Source: Girardinichthys multiradiatus (Eukaryota > Chordata > Actinopteri > Cyprinodontiformes > Goodeidae). Taken from it: a DNA stretch of 64,000 bases. Within the stretch, counting starts at the first letter, position 1. Each line of letters starts with the position of its first letter. The stretch covers positions 6,086,501-6,150,500 of the forward strand of contig NC_061800.1 in NCBI RefSeq assembly GCF_021462225.1, written 5' to 3'. A program made the position numbers and the translations under genes. Under the pieces are notes generated by a model. The model ran no database searches, was not told where the DNA came from, and worked only from the letters and a program-made list of their open reading frames with translations. Of the stretch, positions 44,567-55,995 are shown in pieces.

Positions 44567-46219
44567 CACAGGGTGAGCCATTTATATGGATAAACCTTAA
44601 TAAAATGGGAATGGTTGGTCATATTAACTTCTTGTTTGTGGCACATTAGTATATGTGAGGGGGGAAACTTTTCAAGATGGGTGGTGGCCATGGCGGCCAT
44701 CTTGAAGTTGGTCATTTTGAATCCAACTTTTGTTCCTTCAATAGGAAGAGGGTCATGAGACACATCAAACTTATTGGGAATTTCACAAGAAAAACAATGG
44801 TGTGCTTGGCTTTAACATAACTTTATTCCTTCATGAGTTATTTACAAGCTTCTCTTCGTTTACAGCCATTGACATGTCGCCGAGGTTAACATGTGCGGAT
44901 CGGATAGAAATTGTGTTGATGTCTGGTGAACGCAGTAACCGGGTAATTGCAGCAGATTTCAATGCAAGACACCCTACGAGACCACCCATCTCCCATGCTA
45001 CAGTTAGTAAACTGCTTGCTAAGTTTCGTGAAACTGGTTCAGTGTTGGATTTGCCAAAATGTGGACGCATGAAATCTGTCACTAATGAAGAAACATCAGT
45101 GGCTGTCCTAGCTTCATTCAGCAAGAGCCCACAGCGTAGCACTCGCTGCATGTCACTGGAGAGTGGCATTAGTCGAACATCCCTTTGGCGGATATTAGCT
45201 ACTCACAAATGGCACCCTTACAAACTCCAGCTACTGCAGCATCTCAACGAAGATGACCCAGATCGGCGCACTGAATTTGCAGAATGGGCAAAACAAAAGT
45301 TGGAACAGGACCCTCAGTTTACGCAAAAGATTTTGTTCACTGATGAGGCAAACGTTTATGTGAATGGTGAAGTTAACAAGCAAAACCACCGCTATTGGTC
45401 TGACACTAACCCACATTGGATAGATCCCTCCAAGACTGTTTGAACCAAAAAAATTGATGGTATGGTGTGGTATATGGGGTACAAAGATAGTGGGGCCATT
45501 CTTCATCATTGGAAACCTCGAGGCCACTGGATATGAGAAATTGCTACATGATGATGTGTTTCCCTCTTTATGCACTGAAGCTGGCACGTTCCCTGAGTTT
45601 TTCCAGCAAGATGGTGCACCACCACATTATGGGTGTCAGGTCCGAGCATTCCTAGATGAACAGTTTCCTGGAAAGTGGATTGGTTGTCGTGGGCCAGTTG
45701 AATGGCCCCCTAGGTCTCCCGATCTGACCCCCTTAGACTGTTATCTTTGGGCTCATCTGAAGGCAATTGTCTATGCTGTGAAGATACGAGATGTGCAGCA
45801 CCTGAGACTACGGATCCTGGAAGCCTGTACTAGCATTTCTCCTGCGGTGTTGCTATCAGTGTGTGAAGAGTGGGAGAGGAGGGTTGCATTGACAATCCAA
45901 CACAATGGGCAGCACATTGAACACATTTTATAAGAAACTTGTAAATAACTCATGAAAGAATAAGGTTATGTTAAAACCAGGCACACTATTGTTTTTCTTG
46001 TGCAATTCCCAATAAGTTTGATGTGTCACATGACCCTCTTCCAATTGGAAAAATAAAAGTTGGATTCAAAATGGCCGACTTCAAAATGGCCACCACGGTC
46101 ACCACCCATCTTGAAAAGTTTCCCCCTTCACATATACTAATGTACCACAAACAGGAAGTTACTATGACCAACCATTCCCATTTTATTAAGGTGTATCCAT
46201 ATAAATGGCCCACCCTGTG
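44567..46219 (+). mobile_element. IS630/Tc1/mariner element, DD41D type
   Basis: About 1650 bp with inverted repeats of roughly 240 bp: CAGGGTGAGCCATTTATATG from 44569 pairs with CATATAAATGGCCCACCCTG ending 46217. Inner repeat parts also pair, for example around CACATTAGTATATGTGAGG and its complement at 46127-46145. It carries a single transposase pseudogene. No TA duplication is visible at either edge, and the flanks belong to different elements (retroviral env on the left, a LINE on the right). Confidence 0.9.
44874..45933 (+). pseudogene. DD41D mariner-type transposase, one stop plus one frameshift
   Basis: From MSPRLTCADRIEIVLMSGE (ATG 44874) a helix-turn-helix region runs through NARHPTRPPISHATVSKLLA and SGISRTSLWRILATHKWHP. 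The catalytic domain has ILFTDEANVYVNG (first Asp), YWSDTNPHW, then FFQQDGAPPHYG (second Asp) and PRSPDLTPLDCYLW (third Asp). Exactly 41 residues lie between the second and third Asp, so the triad is DD41D. A TGA at 45441-45443 and a one-base gain in the A7 run at 45448-45454 split the gene; about 352 codons otherwise. The length and the N-terminal region fit known eukaryotic relatives. Very few lesions: recently inactivated. Confidence 0.92.
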
Positions 46220-46227
46220 TTATTTGA

Positions 46228-47275
46228 GTGTTTTTGTTGTGTTTTCTGCCACTATTTGGTAGTCTCATTCAGCAGAGAGGAACTTCTAAACTTCAGACAG
46301 TCTTCTCTTCGCATTTGTTTCACCATTATTCATTGACGAAAGCTTCATGGAGATCCTGGCCAGCGGAGCAGCGGCTCTCTTTAGGCTATGCTGCCGGAGA
46401 CAGCGGGGAGGGTAGAGAGTCGGCGTGCTTGTTAAGCTCTTTTACTAAAACCTGGCTGAGTGAGAACACCCCAGACTGCGTACTTATATCAGGCATTCAG
46501 CTGTTCAGAGTGGGCCGCAAAACAGACCTTTCAAGGAAAAAGCGAGGGGGGGATTCTGCTTTTATATAAATAAAGGTTGCTGTAGAGACATCAAAGTGTC
46601 GAAGAAGACATGCAGTCCTGACCTGGAGTCATTTCTCATAAACTGTAAACCATTTTGTTCACCGAAGGACTTCTCCTTGTTTGTACTGGTTGGCACTTAT
46701 ATACCATCTCAAGGCTCCACTTGCTGAAAAACAACTGACTGAGCTGATTACAGACGTGGAAAAAACATCCAGAATCTCTCATCATTGTTCTTGGGGACTT
46801 TAACAGTGCAAACCTTTCCAATGAACTTCCCCAATACAGACAGCACATTAAGTGTCCCACCAGCGATAAAAAAAACTCTGAACCACTGCTATACAACTTT
46901 AAAGTTGAATAGCAGGATGCATGTCATGCCTTCACCAGGGCTGCTTTGGGACTTTCTGACCACTTTCTGGTCCATTTCATCCCAACCTACAGGCAGAAAT
47001 TAAAAGCCTCCAAACCTGTGGTTCGGACTGTTAAGAAGTAGACTGATGAGTCAAAGCAGATGTTACAGACCTGCTTTGACTGCACACACTGGACTGTTTC
47101 TAAAACCTCAGCCACTGTTTAAACCAACTTACTGAGGTGGTGACATCATACATCAGTTTCTGTGAAGACTTGTGTGTGCAGACCAAGACCTTCTGCACAT
47201 ACAATAACAATAAACATTGGTTCACTTCTCATTTGAGGCAGCTGCGCAGGAATAAGGAAGTGATTCACAGCAGTG
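46228..47275 (+). repeat. CR1/Rex1-like LINE fragment, endonuclease region, decayed
   Basis: TKTWLSENTPDCVLISG and LSRKKRGGDSAF (46440-46567) are the start of the AP endonuclease. Frameshifted pieces follow to FIPTYRQKLKASKPVVRT (46977-47030), matching the linker of the LINE ORF at 34994-37354 ([15 protein letters not shown]). No reverse transcriptase remains in this copy. Confidence 0.75.
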
Positions 47276-47665
47276 GAGACCGGGCTCCGTAAACGCAGGC
47301 CATGGGCTCTGACACACCTCCAGAGAGACACAATGTCCATGATTTCCAAAAACAATTTGAAATGTGGACTCGTCATACCACAGCACACTTTTTCACTTTG
47401 CATCAGTCCACCTCAGATGAGCTTGTTTGGTTTTTGGTTTTTAATCCAGTGCTTCCCGAGGCATTGAAATGTTGAGAACGTTGAGAAACGTTGTTTTTAA
47501 AGTGTGACTATTTCCACACCTGTGGAATGTTCCAAACATGTTTTTTGAGCATTCCTCAACTTTCCACTTTTGTGTTGCTCACTCTGAATTTCAATTTATC
47601 TCTTTTGACCAAAACAGTCTGGAACATGGTTGTAAAAGAACTACAAAGTCACAAAATCGGCAAAC
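47276..47665 (-). repeat. Degenerate interspersed DNA repeat
   Basis: CCAAAAACAATTTGAAATGTG, then CACTTTGCATCAGTCCACC and CACCTGTGGAATGTTCCAAA resemble a repeat common in fish genomes, probably an internally deleted DNA transposon. Identified from memory of such strings only; inverted repeats were not found. Confidence 0.4.
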
Positions 47666-49290
47666 CCAAGAACAACCAATCTGCTCACATTGACCTATAG
47701 ATCAAATAAGCAGATATTAGGGCTGTCATGTCAAGCAGTAATGCAAGCACAGTCAAACCATCTGTATCAACCTGCCTCCATACCCTTTGTAACCCTACAC
47801 TAGGCCCCAGCAAATGTAAGAATTATGTTCTATTAACAGCACACATAAAAAGCACAAATAAAAACATATTAGATTTAGATTTAATTAAGATTTTGCTTAT
47901 AAATTCACAAAATTCTGTTATGTGAGACCGCTGCTGAAACCAATGAAGATTCTAATTTAGAAAATTTACCTAAAAAGACCCACAGCTGCACCAAGTGATA
48001 TACCAAATAGGATTAGCAAGATATGGTAGGAAGGAAGAGATCACACACTCACTACCTCACATTAATTCACAGGACTACACTAATCAGCAACCCTTCTCAA
48101 ACGTCTTTAATCATGAACCCTGGGATAGAACTTAATAATCAAAACTCTCCTTATTAAAGGTTCAAGAGTCTGAACAGCACGTATTGTGAGTTTACTTTGT
48201 GTGTGTGTGTGTGTGTGTGTAGGGCGGGATTCACACAAGCTGCTGGTGGAGGTTTGGTTCTCATACATGCTGAAATACATGGTGATGGAGGAATGAGCAT
48301 AATAAAAACACTGTAGCACAGATAAACACTTCATTTTCCACATTCTGGATCTTTTTTGCACTCCATCACTGTGTTAATAGCTAAAATGACAGTATTTGAG
48401 TTGTACAAGAAAGTGGATCATTAACACCCCCTTCCTACCCAAAATGCTGCATTTTACTGTCTCCATAGTAACATGGCTGCAAAAATAAATGCCAAGTTTT
48501 TACTGACCAAATCATTAAAAAAATATTTAAATAAGATCCACTGTATTCAGTGGCTATTAATCACACCGTTTTTACCTTTTAAATTAGTTATTATGTACAG
48601 ATTATATAAACCCATTGTTCTCAAGCTCTGGTAATGCTACCACTGGTCGTACTTGGGCTGCCTTTTAGTAACAATTATCTCCAAGTTAAACTGAAACAAA
48701 TTAACCGATGTAGAAGTAATAAGCACAGTCAGTAAGGTGAAGTTTTAAGCATACTGATTTTCATCAAAATATTCTCAAAGGAGAAGTAGAGTGGAATCAG
48801 TTTTGAGAACTCCCTGTATGAACTGAAGCTAATGAGTGAACCCAGAACAATCACTACTGGCTACTTATGCTGTGATTTGTTTAGTTCTAAAGTTAGTAGT
48901 GATGTCATGAACACAAGGCTTTTAGAGCCAGCTCTTTGACGTGAACGAAAGGAGCGGGATTGGTCAGTAAGTATGTTGTCATCTCTGTCTGCCCTAGCAG
49001 AAGCGTAGAGGGTCTGCATATATTCACATTAACTGATTATTTGGCAATGGGTGTGGCCAGCACAGCAACACCACAAGCAAGGCTACTATAACAATTAATT
49101 GCATCTGTTTAATTTTGCTGTTTAGATTGGTGTTCAATGTTGATATAACTTTATTAGTCATTGCACGGTTTTCAAAAGCAAGGTTTTAATGGTTTTCTTT
49201 GTGTTTATGACTATTTACAGATTCTCACTAAAGGCCTCAAAACAGTGAATGAACACATACGGAACTATGCAGCAAACAGATTAAAAAAGA
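47666..49290. other. AT-rich stretch with a (GT)n tract
   Basis: (GT)n lies at 48197-48220. No gene or transposon was recognised in the rest. Confidence 0.4.
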
Positions 49291-49302
49291 ACTTTAATAT
49301 GT

Positions 49303-49660
49303 GAGCGGCTCGGTGGCGCTTTTGGTAGCACTGTTGCCTTGCAGCAAGAAGGTCCTGGGTTCAACTCCCAGGCAGGGGTCTTTCTGTATGGAGTTTGCAT
49401 GTTCTCCCAGTGCATGTGTGGGTTCTCACCAGTTACTCTGGCTTCCTCCCACAGTCCAAAGACATGCCTGTTAGGTTATTTGGTCTCTCTAAATTGCCCT
49501 TAGGTGTGTGAACGAGTATGTGCATGGTTGCTTATGTGTTGCCCTGCGATGAACTGGCGACCTGTCCAGGGTGTACCTCGCCACCCGCCCATAGACTGCT
49601 GGAGATAGGCACCAGCTTCCCCGTGACCCACTATGGAAGAAGCTGTATAGAAAATGACTG
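49303..49660 (+). repeat. tRNA-derived SINE, full length, 12-bp target duplication
   Basis: ACTTTAATATGT occurs on both sides (49291-49302 and 49661-49672). The 358-bp insert starts with a tRNA-like head: A box around GGTGGCGCTTTTGGTAGCAC and B box GGTTCAACTCC at 49359, an internal RNA polymerase III promoter. The body includes CTGTCCAGGGTGTACC and AGACTGCTGGAGATAGGC and ends in an AAAATGACTG tail of TGAC-type repeats. It carries no protein and depends on a LINE for movement. Confidence 0.95.
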
Positions 49661-49672
49661 ACTTTAATATGT

Positions 49673-50170
49673 TTTGTATTTTTGATTCCTTAAAGCAGCT
49701 GCTGAAATTTTAACCTTCGACTGTCTCTCAATGAACCTCTGAGAAGTTCTTTCAAGACTCATTGGAAAACCATTTCAGGTGACCACCTCATGAAGCTCAT
49801 GGAGGGAATGCCAAGAAAGCATGGCAGTAATCAGAGCAAAGGGTGGCTATCTTGAAGAATCTAAAATCTAAAAATTTTTAGAGTTATTTTGCACCTTTTG
49901 TTTACTACATAATTCCATGTGTGTGTTTATTCATAGTATTGTTGCCTCTGGTGAGAATCTACAATTTAAATAGTCGTGAAAATAAAGAGACCCGTTAAGT
50001 GAGAAAGTGTATCTAAAACGTTTGACCAGTAGTGTATATTTACATAATTGTGGGAAATAAATAAATTCAAGGAACACAAATCTTAAGAGCTGAAGACACA
50101 ATCTTTTTGGAAATAATGGTAAAAAATGTTCAGAGACAAGTTAGACAAGTCCAACCAACGGCTGTCCAAT
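49673..50170. other. No recognised feature
   Basis: AT-rich; no domain or repeat pair was recognised. Confidence 0.35.
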
Positions 50171-50178
50171 AAATGTGA

Positions 50179-51478
50179 GTGTGTAATGTCTCGCTTCAAC
50201 TCACTACAAAGAATCTTGCCAAGGAAATCAGGCATGAGAGATCAGTTTTTCGAATTCATGACAAAATCTTTCAGAAACAACAGAAACCTCTCCTGAAAGG
50301 TCCCAACCTCAATAACTACCTCATAGGGGCTTTGATCCACTTTAGGAAGGAGCAGGTTGTAGAGGTTGGCAATATACAGATGTTCTACTGCTTACTTATT
50401 GGCAGAGGCCATAGGAACTACCTGAGAATTCTGTAGTCCAGAGATAACAACGTGTCTAAATATGTCCATAACTACGGAATACACAGGTGCCTGTGTTCGG
50501 GAACAGCCTGCCCCCTTCTGTAGGCATCTATGGACTTAAGAGAGCCAATCAGGGGGGAGCACACAAATGTGGAATTAGTGTGCCCTCGGATGCTAAAGCC
50601 ACTAGTTTGTTGCAGAGAACCCAAGCCTCTCTAGTGAATCAAAGTTAAGACTACACAAGTCCACATCAAATAGCGAAACACTGTCCTTTGAGCATTTGCA
50701 CCAGACGATTGTCCTGTTCTGAAAGACTTAGACCTTAGCAGCAGCGCTACACCAGTGCAGCACAGTTTAGGCCTGTTATGGGTGACTGCAACAGACACCT
50801 TCACATTCAAAGTGTCAGAAGACAGAAAGCAATTCACTCCTGGAGGTGTTCTGTCTCCAGTAAACAGCATTTTCTATCCCATTCATCCACCAATAACCAA
50901 TGAAGACAGAAATATTTTAAGGGAGTTGAATGTAGACAGGAGTGATTATGCCTGCCTTTCCATAGGAAAGCTCAAAGAATGGGAAGCAAGGAGAGAGCCA
51001 CTGCGAAATTAGAACAAGTTGCCTCTTTCTCGGGCAAACACTGAGACATCACACACACACAGCTGTGTGTATTTTCCAACGCACTCTCCCAAGCCGTCGT
51101 AGTCATGGCCTACCTCAGAACTGGTCAAACTGAAGGGCAAGTAGGATTTATTTTAGGGAAAGCAAAACTAACCCCACTCTCCCAACCCAACATACCTCGG
51201 ACAGAACTGTGTGTCACTGTACTTACTGCGGAAGTCGCCAATGTCATCCTGGATGAACTGGACCTGAACCTGGACTCAGTTAGGTTATACTGTTACAGCA
51301 AAGTCGTGCTTGGCTACATCTGCAACTGAGCTAAACACTGCATGTCTATGTCCACAATCTTTTTCATTGCATTCCTCAGTCAACAACAGCAGGGCAGTGG
51401 TTCTATGTCTGTTTAGAAGAGAATACTGCAGATCACACGTCCAGGTCAGTTCAAGCATCCTCATTAACACCCACAACG
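50179..51478 (+). pseudogene. BEL/Pao retrotransposon pol fragment (RT to RNase H)
   Basis: Pieces in several frames, in order: GPNLNNYLIGALIHFRKEQV and MFYCLLIGRGHRNYLRI (RT palm, about 50310-50435), SLGLLWVTATDTFTFKVSED (50764-50823), FTPGGVLSPVNSIF, then AYLRTGQTEGQVGFILGKAK and YCYSKVVLGYICN (51288-51327). The last is the RNase H segment where a catalytic Asp would be expected in place of the second Tyr. Stops and frameshifts break it throughout. It ends where a Tc1 family E element inserted at TA (51479-51480). BEL/Pao assignment is from motif recognition. Confidence 0.8.
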
Positions 51479-51480
51479 TA

Positions 51481-51952
51481 CACTCACCGGCCACTTTATT
51501 AGGTACACCTGTCCAACTGCTCGATAAATCAAATTTCTAATCAGCCAATCACATGGCAGCAACTGAATACATTTAGGCATGTAGACATGGTCAAGACGAT
51601 CTGCTGCAGTTCAAACCAAGCATCGGAATGTGGAAGAAAAGTGATTTAAATTACTTTGAACGTGGCATGGTTGATGATGCAAGATGGGCTGGTCTGAGTA
51701 TTTCAGAAACTGTTGATCTATTGAGATTTTCACGCACTACCATCTCTAGGGTTTACAGAGAATGCTCCGAAAAAGAGAAAATATCCAGTGAGCAGCAGTT
51801 CTGTGGGCGCAAATGCCTTGTTGATGCCAGAGGTCAGACGAGAATGGTTAGACTGGTTCGAGCTGATAGAAAGGCAACAGTAACTCAAATAACCACTCGT
51901 TACAACCAAGGCTTGCAGCAGAGCATCTCTGAATGCACAACACATCCAACCT
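51481..51952 (+). mobile_element. Tc1 family E, 3'-truncated
   Basis: Starts CACTCACCGGCCACTTTATT after TA, the terminus of a common fish Tc1 family. It runs through the first third of the transposase and stops near CACATCCAACC at 51950, where a Harbinger-like sequence begins. The 3' inverted repeat is absent. Confidence 0.82.
51628..51950 (+). pseudogene. Tc1 family E transposase, N-terminal fragment
   Basis: MWKKSDLNYFERGMVDDARW, then GLSISETVDLLRFSRTTISR (helix-turn-helix), QFCGRKCLVDARGQTRMVRL and TQITTRYNQGLQQSISECT. This is the bipartite DNA-binding domain only; the catalytic domain is missing. The frame then runs into unrelated sequence and stops at 52059. Confidence 0.82.
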
Positions 51953-51965
51953 TCAGGCGGATGGA

Positions 51966-52400
51966 GGTGTGTTCCAATTCAGGGGCTGGATCCTTCGAAG
52001 GCCGTATTTGTAGGCCGATTACATCACAGCGCGGTGACGAAGGCTGTCCCAATTCATGAATCCTTCCGAGACTCCTTCAAATGCGGCCGACAAATGTGTC
52101 CTTCTTTTGATTTGAAGGATGGGTCGTGAGTATCCTTCGCGGCCCATCGTTTCCCATTCATTGCGGGTCGAAGCGGATTGGTCAAGCAGGGGAAGCCATG
52201 ATGGACCATAGTGCCAAAAGCTGTGAGTAAATTGTGAAAAATTACACTTTCTGTGACACAAATGAACATCTACTACTGTTTTTAGTGCGGGAATATGACT
52301 GTGTAGACATAAAATATCTGCTTGATTTATCTAGACATCGCTTAATTTCAAACGTGCTCCGACGTATTCAGAGTTTTCTGTTCCCGCCGTTGTAACTGGC
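51966..52400. mobile_element. PIF/Harbinger-like non-autonomous element (tentative)
   Basis: GTGTTCCAATTCAGGGGCTG then GATCCTTCGAAGGCCG resembles ends of fish Harbinger-type MITEs. A related inner string, TTCCGAGACTCCTTCAAAT, follows. The right end was not located. Confidence 0.4.
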
Positions 52401-52820
52401 TCGCCTCGCCAGCCTTCCCGGTGGTGAGGCAAGCTAAACTTGGAGATATATGACCGGACTCTTGGTACTAAGCTCCCGCTGGCAGTCATCACAGTGAACG
52501 TTTAACACAAGTGATTTCTAACAGTTTATGTAAGTATTATTTTAATTGTTACTGAAAATCGATTTGACATTTCAGGTGATATTAAGGTCAACCAGAATAA
52601 ATGGACAGTTTTATGTAATCTAACTGTATCGCTGGAGAGTGTGATTGAAAAAGATGAGATGGAAAAACACATTATTTTTAAGGCATGCTTCTGGATATTT
52701 TAAGTGATCAAAGCAAGTAGATACTAATACACTAAAACACTGCAGTATTATATAATTATCTAAGACCAGCCAGAGGGGATCAAATACTTTATAATTCCCT
52801 TCTATCTTAAAATTGAAAGT

Positions 52821-52851
<31 letters not shown>

Positions 52852-55060
52852 AATATATAAAATATGTTGACATATATTAGCCATAAAGTTGCTATCTAGT
52901 TGTTTATTGGCTAAAAGCTTTAAGTTAAATCAAACCTCTTTTTTACCTGAACATGATTGTCTCTCAGCTGGAGATAAAGGAGATGTCTGTGATGATAAAC
53001 TGCTGGAGTTCCTCAAAAATTAAAACTAAAACTAACAGAAGTCAGGCTCCATTCTGCTTTAACTGCTTTTTTCTCGTCGCAGCTACGGTTGCTGGTCGTG
53101 CTGCTGTGATAAAAGTTTAGTTCGCGGTAAGAAACGTTACTAGTGTTGTCAACATAAAAAAAAAAAAGAAGAAACAAACAAACAACAACAACAAAAAACC
53201 AAATGGCTGGGTGTGTTTTGTTTTATTAAAGGTGAGGACACAAATGCAAAGAAACCAAGTTTTATGCACAAACAGCACAGCAAATAGGAAGACAAGAGCA
53301 CAACTCCCTGATATGGCAAATTGGAGCTACAGTGTCAACAAGGATTCGTCCAAAGTAAGATGTTTTAGAATTGATTGGTGACCATAGGTTTATATTTTCA
53401 GTGTTGGTCATGAGTTGTTTTGCTAATGTACTATAGTGATTTGTGAACTCAGGCTGAGGGGTGTTTTCCACCCAGTTTGGACATAGTGAATGAGGCAAGA
53501 ACTGCATGACCTGAGAATGATGAGGAGGTAAAGGGAGTCATCTGGTTAAATGTGCATTTCCTCTGTTGTATGAGCCTGTAGCTCCAAGTAAAAATAGTTT
53601 TTGGTTTTTTTTTGGCAAAATATAGCAATTTTGGTATTTCATCAACTGAGGAAAATAGTTAAATAATTAAAGAAAAGTTAATATTCAAATGGCTATCCTA
53701 GTTTCCTAGTATCTAAAAATACCCAGCTACTAAAGGGTATCTAAAACAAAAATCTTATTTTATTGGTTAAATTGTAATTTTTCAGTATGTTATACGCTCT
53801 AATGTTTTTGGAGAGGATTGTGCTTATATTATGTCTCTTAGAATAGTGAATGTCTGATAGAAGAGGAGAGAGGAGGAAAATAGAAAGACTGATAGAAAGA
53901 AGAGTGAAAGAGCAGAGGAAAATTGGATGAGGTACAGAGAAGGAAAATATACTGATAGAAAGGTGTGTAAAGCTAAGAACAGTGAGTGTTAGAAAAAGGA
54001 GGAGAGGAACGAAGACACACATTACTACTGCTATTTATTTGTTTTATTCTAAATAAAACACAACAATTTATTACAAATAAAGCACACTTGTTAGAAAATG
54101 CTAACAACATTGTGGATAGACTTTCCTGCTATTACACTTGATTTTTATAGTTTAATTATGAATAAATATTTAAAAATAAATGAAACTGTAACTGTACAAT
54201 GTTTTCATTATATCTTGATAACACTTAATTATTTTAATCTCTGAGCTGGAAATGTCTCCGGATTTGATTTTGGAAAAAAGGCTAAAACTATAACTGAAAC
54301 TAATAAAAACTAAACTGAAACTAAACATTTTTAAGAAATAAAAACTGAACTAAACTAGCAAACAATGCTAAAAACTAATTAAAACTAAAATAGAATTGAA
54401 AATGTGAAGTCAAAACTAAATAAAAATAAAAACTAATGAAAATTGTAAAACTATTAAAACCTTGGCTCCAAGAATAAGTTCCATCTATATGTTCAAACTT
54501 TTAGCAATCCAACACCTTTTAATAAACTAAATCTATTGATATATTTGAACTAGCGGTTTATATAGAAGTTATATGAATTTGGTGTATATTTTATTATTAA
54601 TGTGTGCACAAATTTTTGTTTTTCATGTGTCCTGTCTTGGCATTTCAGACATACCATATAAAGAAGCTGGATGCCTACATGTGCCAGAGCAGATTTGCTC
54701 CACAAAAAGGATACCAATTATCATCCAATTAGGATTTTGTCTCGAGACAAAATAATAATATAATATAATATAATATAATATAATATAATACTGATTTAAT
54801 AAAGTAATAAATACTTTATTAAAAATACTTTATTATAATACTTTTTTAAATAAAGACTGGATCCAGCATCAAAGTAGGCAGGCCACATTCATGTAATAGT
54901 AACCTGTGTTTGTATGACCTTCAACCATTTAAATTATCTGTGTTTCGGTGGTGTTTGTGTGTATATTGGGTTGAGCGTATGTGTGGAAATAAGTGTTTGC
55001 ATTGAGCAGGTGAATGTGAGCAATTTTGTCACCTGCAGTTTGCACAGTGGTTACTGTGAC
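52401..55060. other. AT-rich stretch with simple repeats
   Basis: (TA)n at 52831-52852; an A-rich (CAACAACAA) patch at 53160-53200; a purine-rich tract at about 53858-54010; (TAATA)n at 54760-54790. The A- and CT-rich composition at 54290-54440 (AAACTAAAACT-like) is low complexity. No gene recognised. Confidence 0.5.
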
Positions 55061-55064
55061 AAGA

Positions 55065-55640
55065 ACGATAGAAGGCCTGCAACACACAACACCCAAGACC
55101 AGCAAAGGACAGGTGGCTGGGCTCCAGAAGGCCGCAGCAGCTCCAGCCTGGCCAGGCCCGGGACCCGGTACCCCCTGTGGGCTGAGGCCCCCACCAATCT
55201 ATCAGCAGAAAGAGTGCTCAGCACCAAGTTGGGGAGACCCCCCAGATCCTCTCACATGCTGGGCAGGCGTCACCGCACCACGGCAGCCAAAACTTTGAAT
55301 GACCATGGTAGGGCCCACCAGAGCCCTGCGTAGCCCCTGCGTCTCACTGCCTGACACATCCCGGGAGCCATAGGCCACCTGACAGGAACCCAGCACTCAC
55401 ACAAACAACACCCAACCAAGGAGGGGCAGTCTCTCCACCAGTCCTTCCATGATGTCAGAGACCCCCAAGCCATCTCCACACCTTCAGTCCCTGCCGAACC
55501 AACATAGGCACCAGGATGGTAGCAAAAGAGAACAATGGCGTGCCCCCCGAGCCCTGCACTTCCACCCCATGGTGTTTGCATCTGTGTCTGTGGTGATGTG
55601 AAATGTTCTGGATCGTTGCATGGCTCGCTAGTGTTGTAGG
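55065..55640. repeat. GC-rich repeat-like island
   Basis: A sharp change to GC-rich, C-biased sequence (CTGGCCAGGCCCGGGACCC at 55148) inside AT-rich DNA, with open frames on both strands and no recognisable protein. I recall similar strings as dispersed repeats in fish, but cannot name the family. Confidence 0.5.
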
Positions 55641-55649
55641 ATACAGGAT

Positions 55650-55990
55650 ACATATCTAATCCAAGAATAACATCAGTATTGGGTCAGATACACATCTTCG
55701 GATCGGGCCCATCTCTGCAGGTAATGAGAAAGTAGTTTCAGCAGTGTTTTTTTTTTTGTGTTTCTCTTCTTCTCTATATATGATCCACTGTTAACACCTT
55801 CCGATTAATTTGTAAGGATTCTCTGTTAAGTTTCTGTTGAGCTGAAGTGACCCACGTCCTTCATTAGTGCCTAAAGATTTCTTCCTTTGCTCTCACCAGC
55901 TTTATATGATGATTTGTATACTGTTGCCCATAAAGTTGGAATAAAATAAATTTTACCTCTTCTCCTGAAATGGGATTTATTCTTGCTGCA
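55650..55990. other. No recognised feature
   Basis: AT-rich with a T11 run at 55748-55758. Confidence 0.3.
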
Positions 55991-55995
55991 TAAAG

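Larger units (their letters stand above)
41627..44576 (+). pseudogene. Endogenous retrovirus env, gammaretrovirus-like, broken
   Basis: Envelope glycoprotein gene, surface plus transmembrane subunit. ATG 41627 opens a signal-peptide-like MAPCKVWISLGVIPTLTL. A frame change near 41750 leads to DCYVCSVMP (a CXXC motif as in gammaretroviral surface subunits) and many N-glycosylation sites (NDS, NQT, NYT, NCT, NIT, NKS, NNS). WYGICAPV precedes the furin-type site RRQKR at 42384-42398. The transmembrane heptad region (LGLFLNN, EISAMRAMVIQN) is split by Tc1 copy 3 at 42656-44223. After it comes CCTYIPNN; the first Cys of the usual CX6CC motif is not visible. FDWMLQGVFTV follows, and the sequence becomes unrecognisable before the next transposon. 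Several stops and frameshifts: not functional. Confidence 0.82.

Noticed and set aside
44576..46230. Searched after env for the 3' LTR of the retrovirus.
   Set aside because: Nothing matching 32384-32785 was found; the sequence there is the DD41D transposon and then a LINE.
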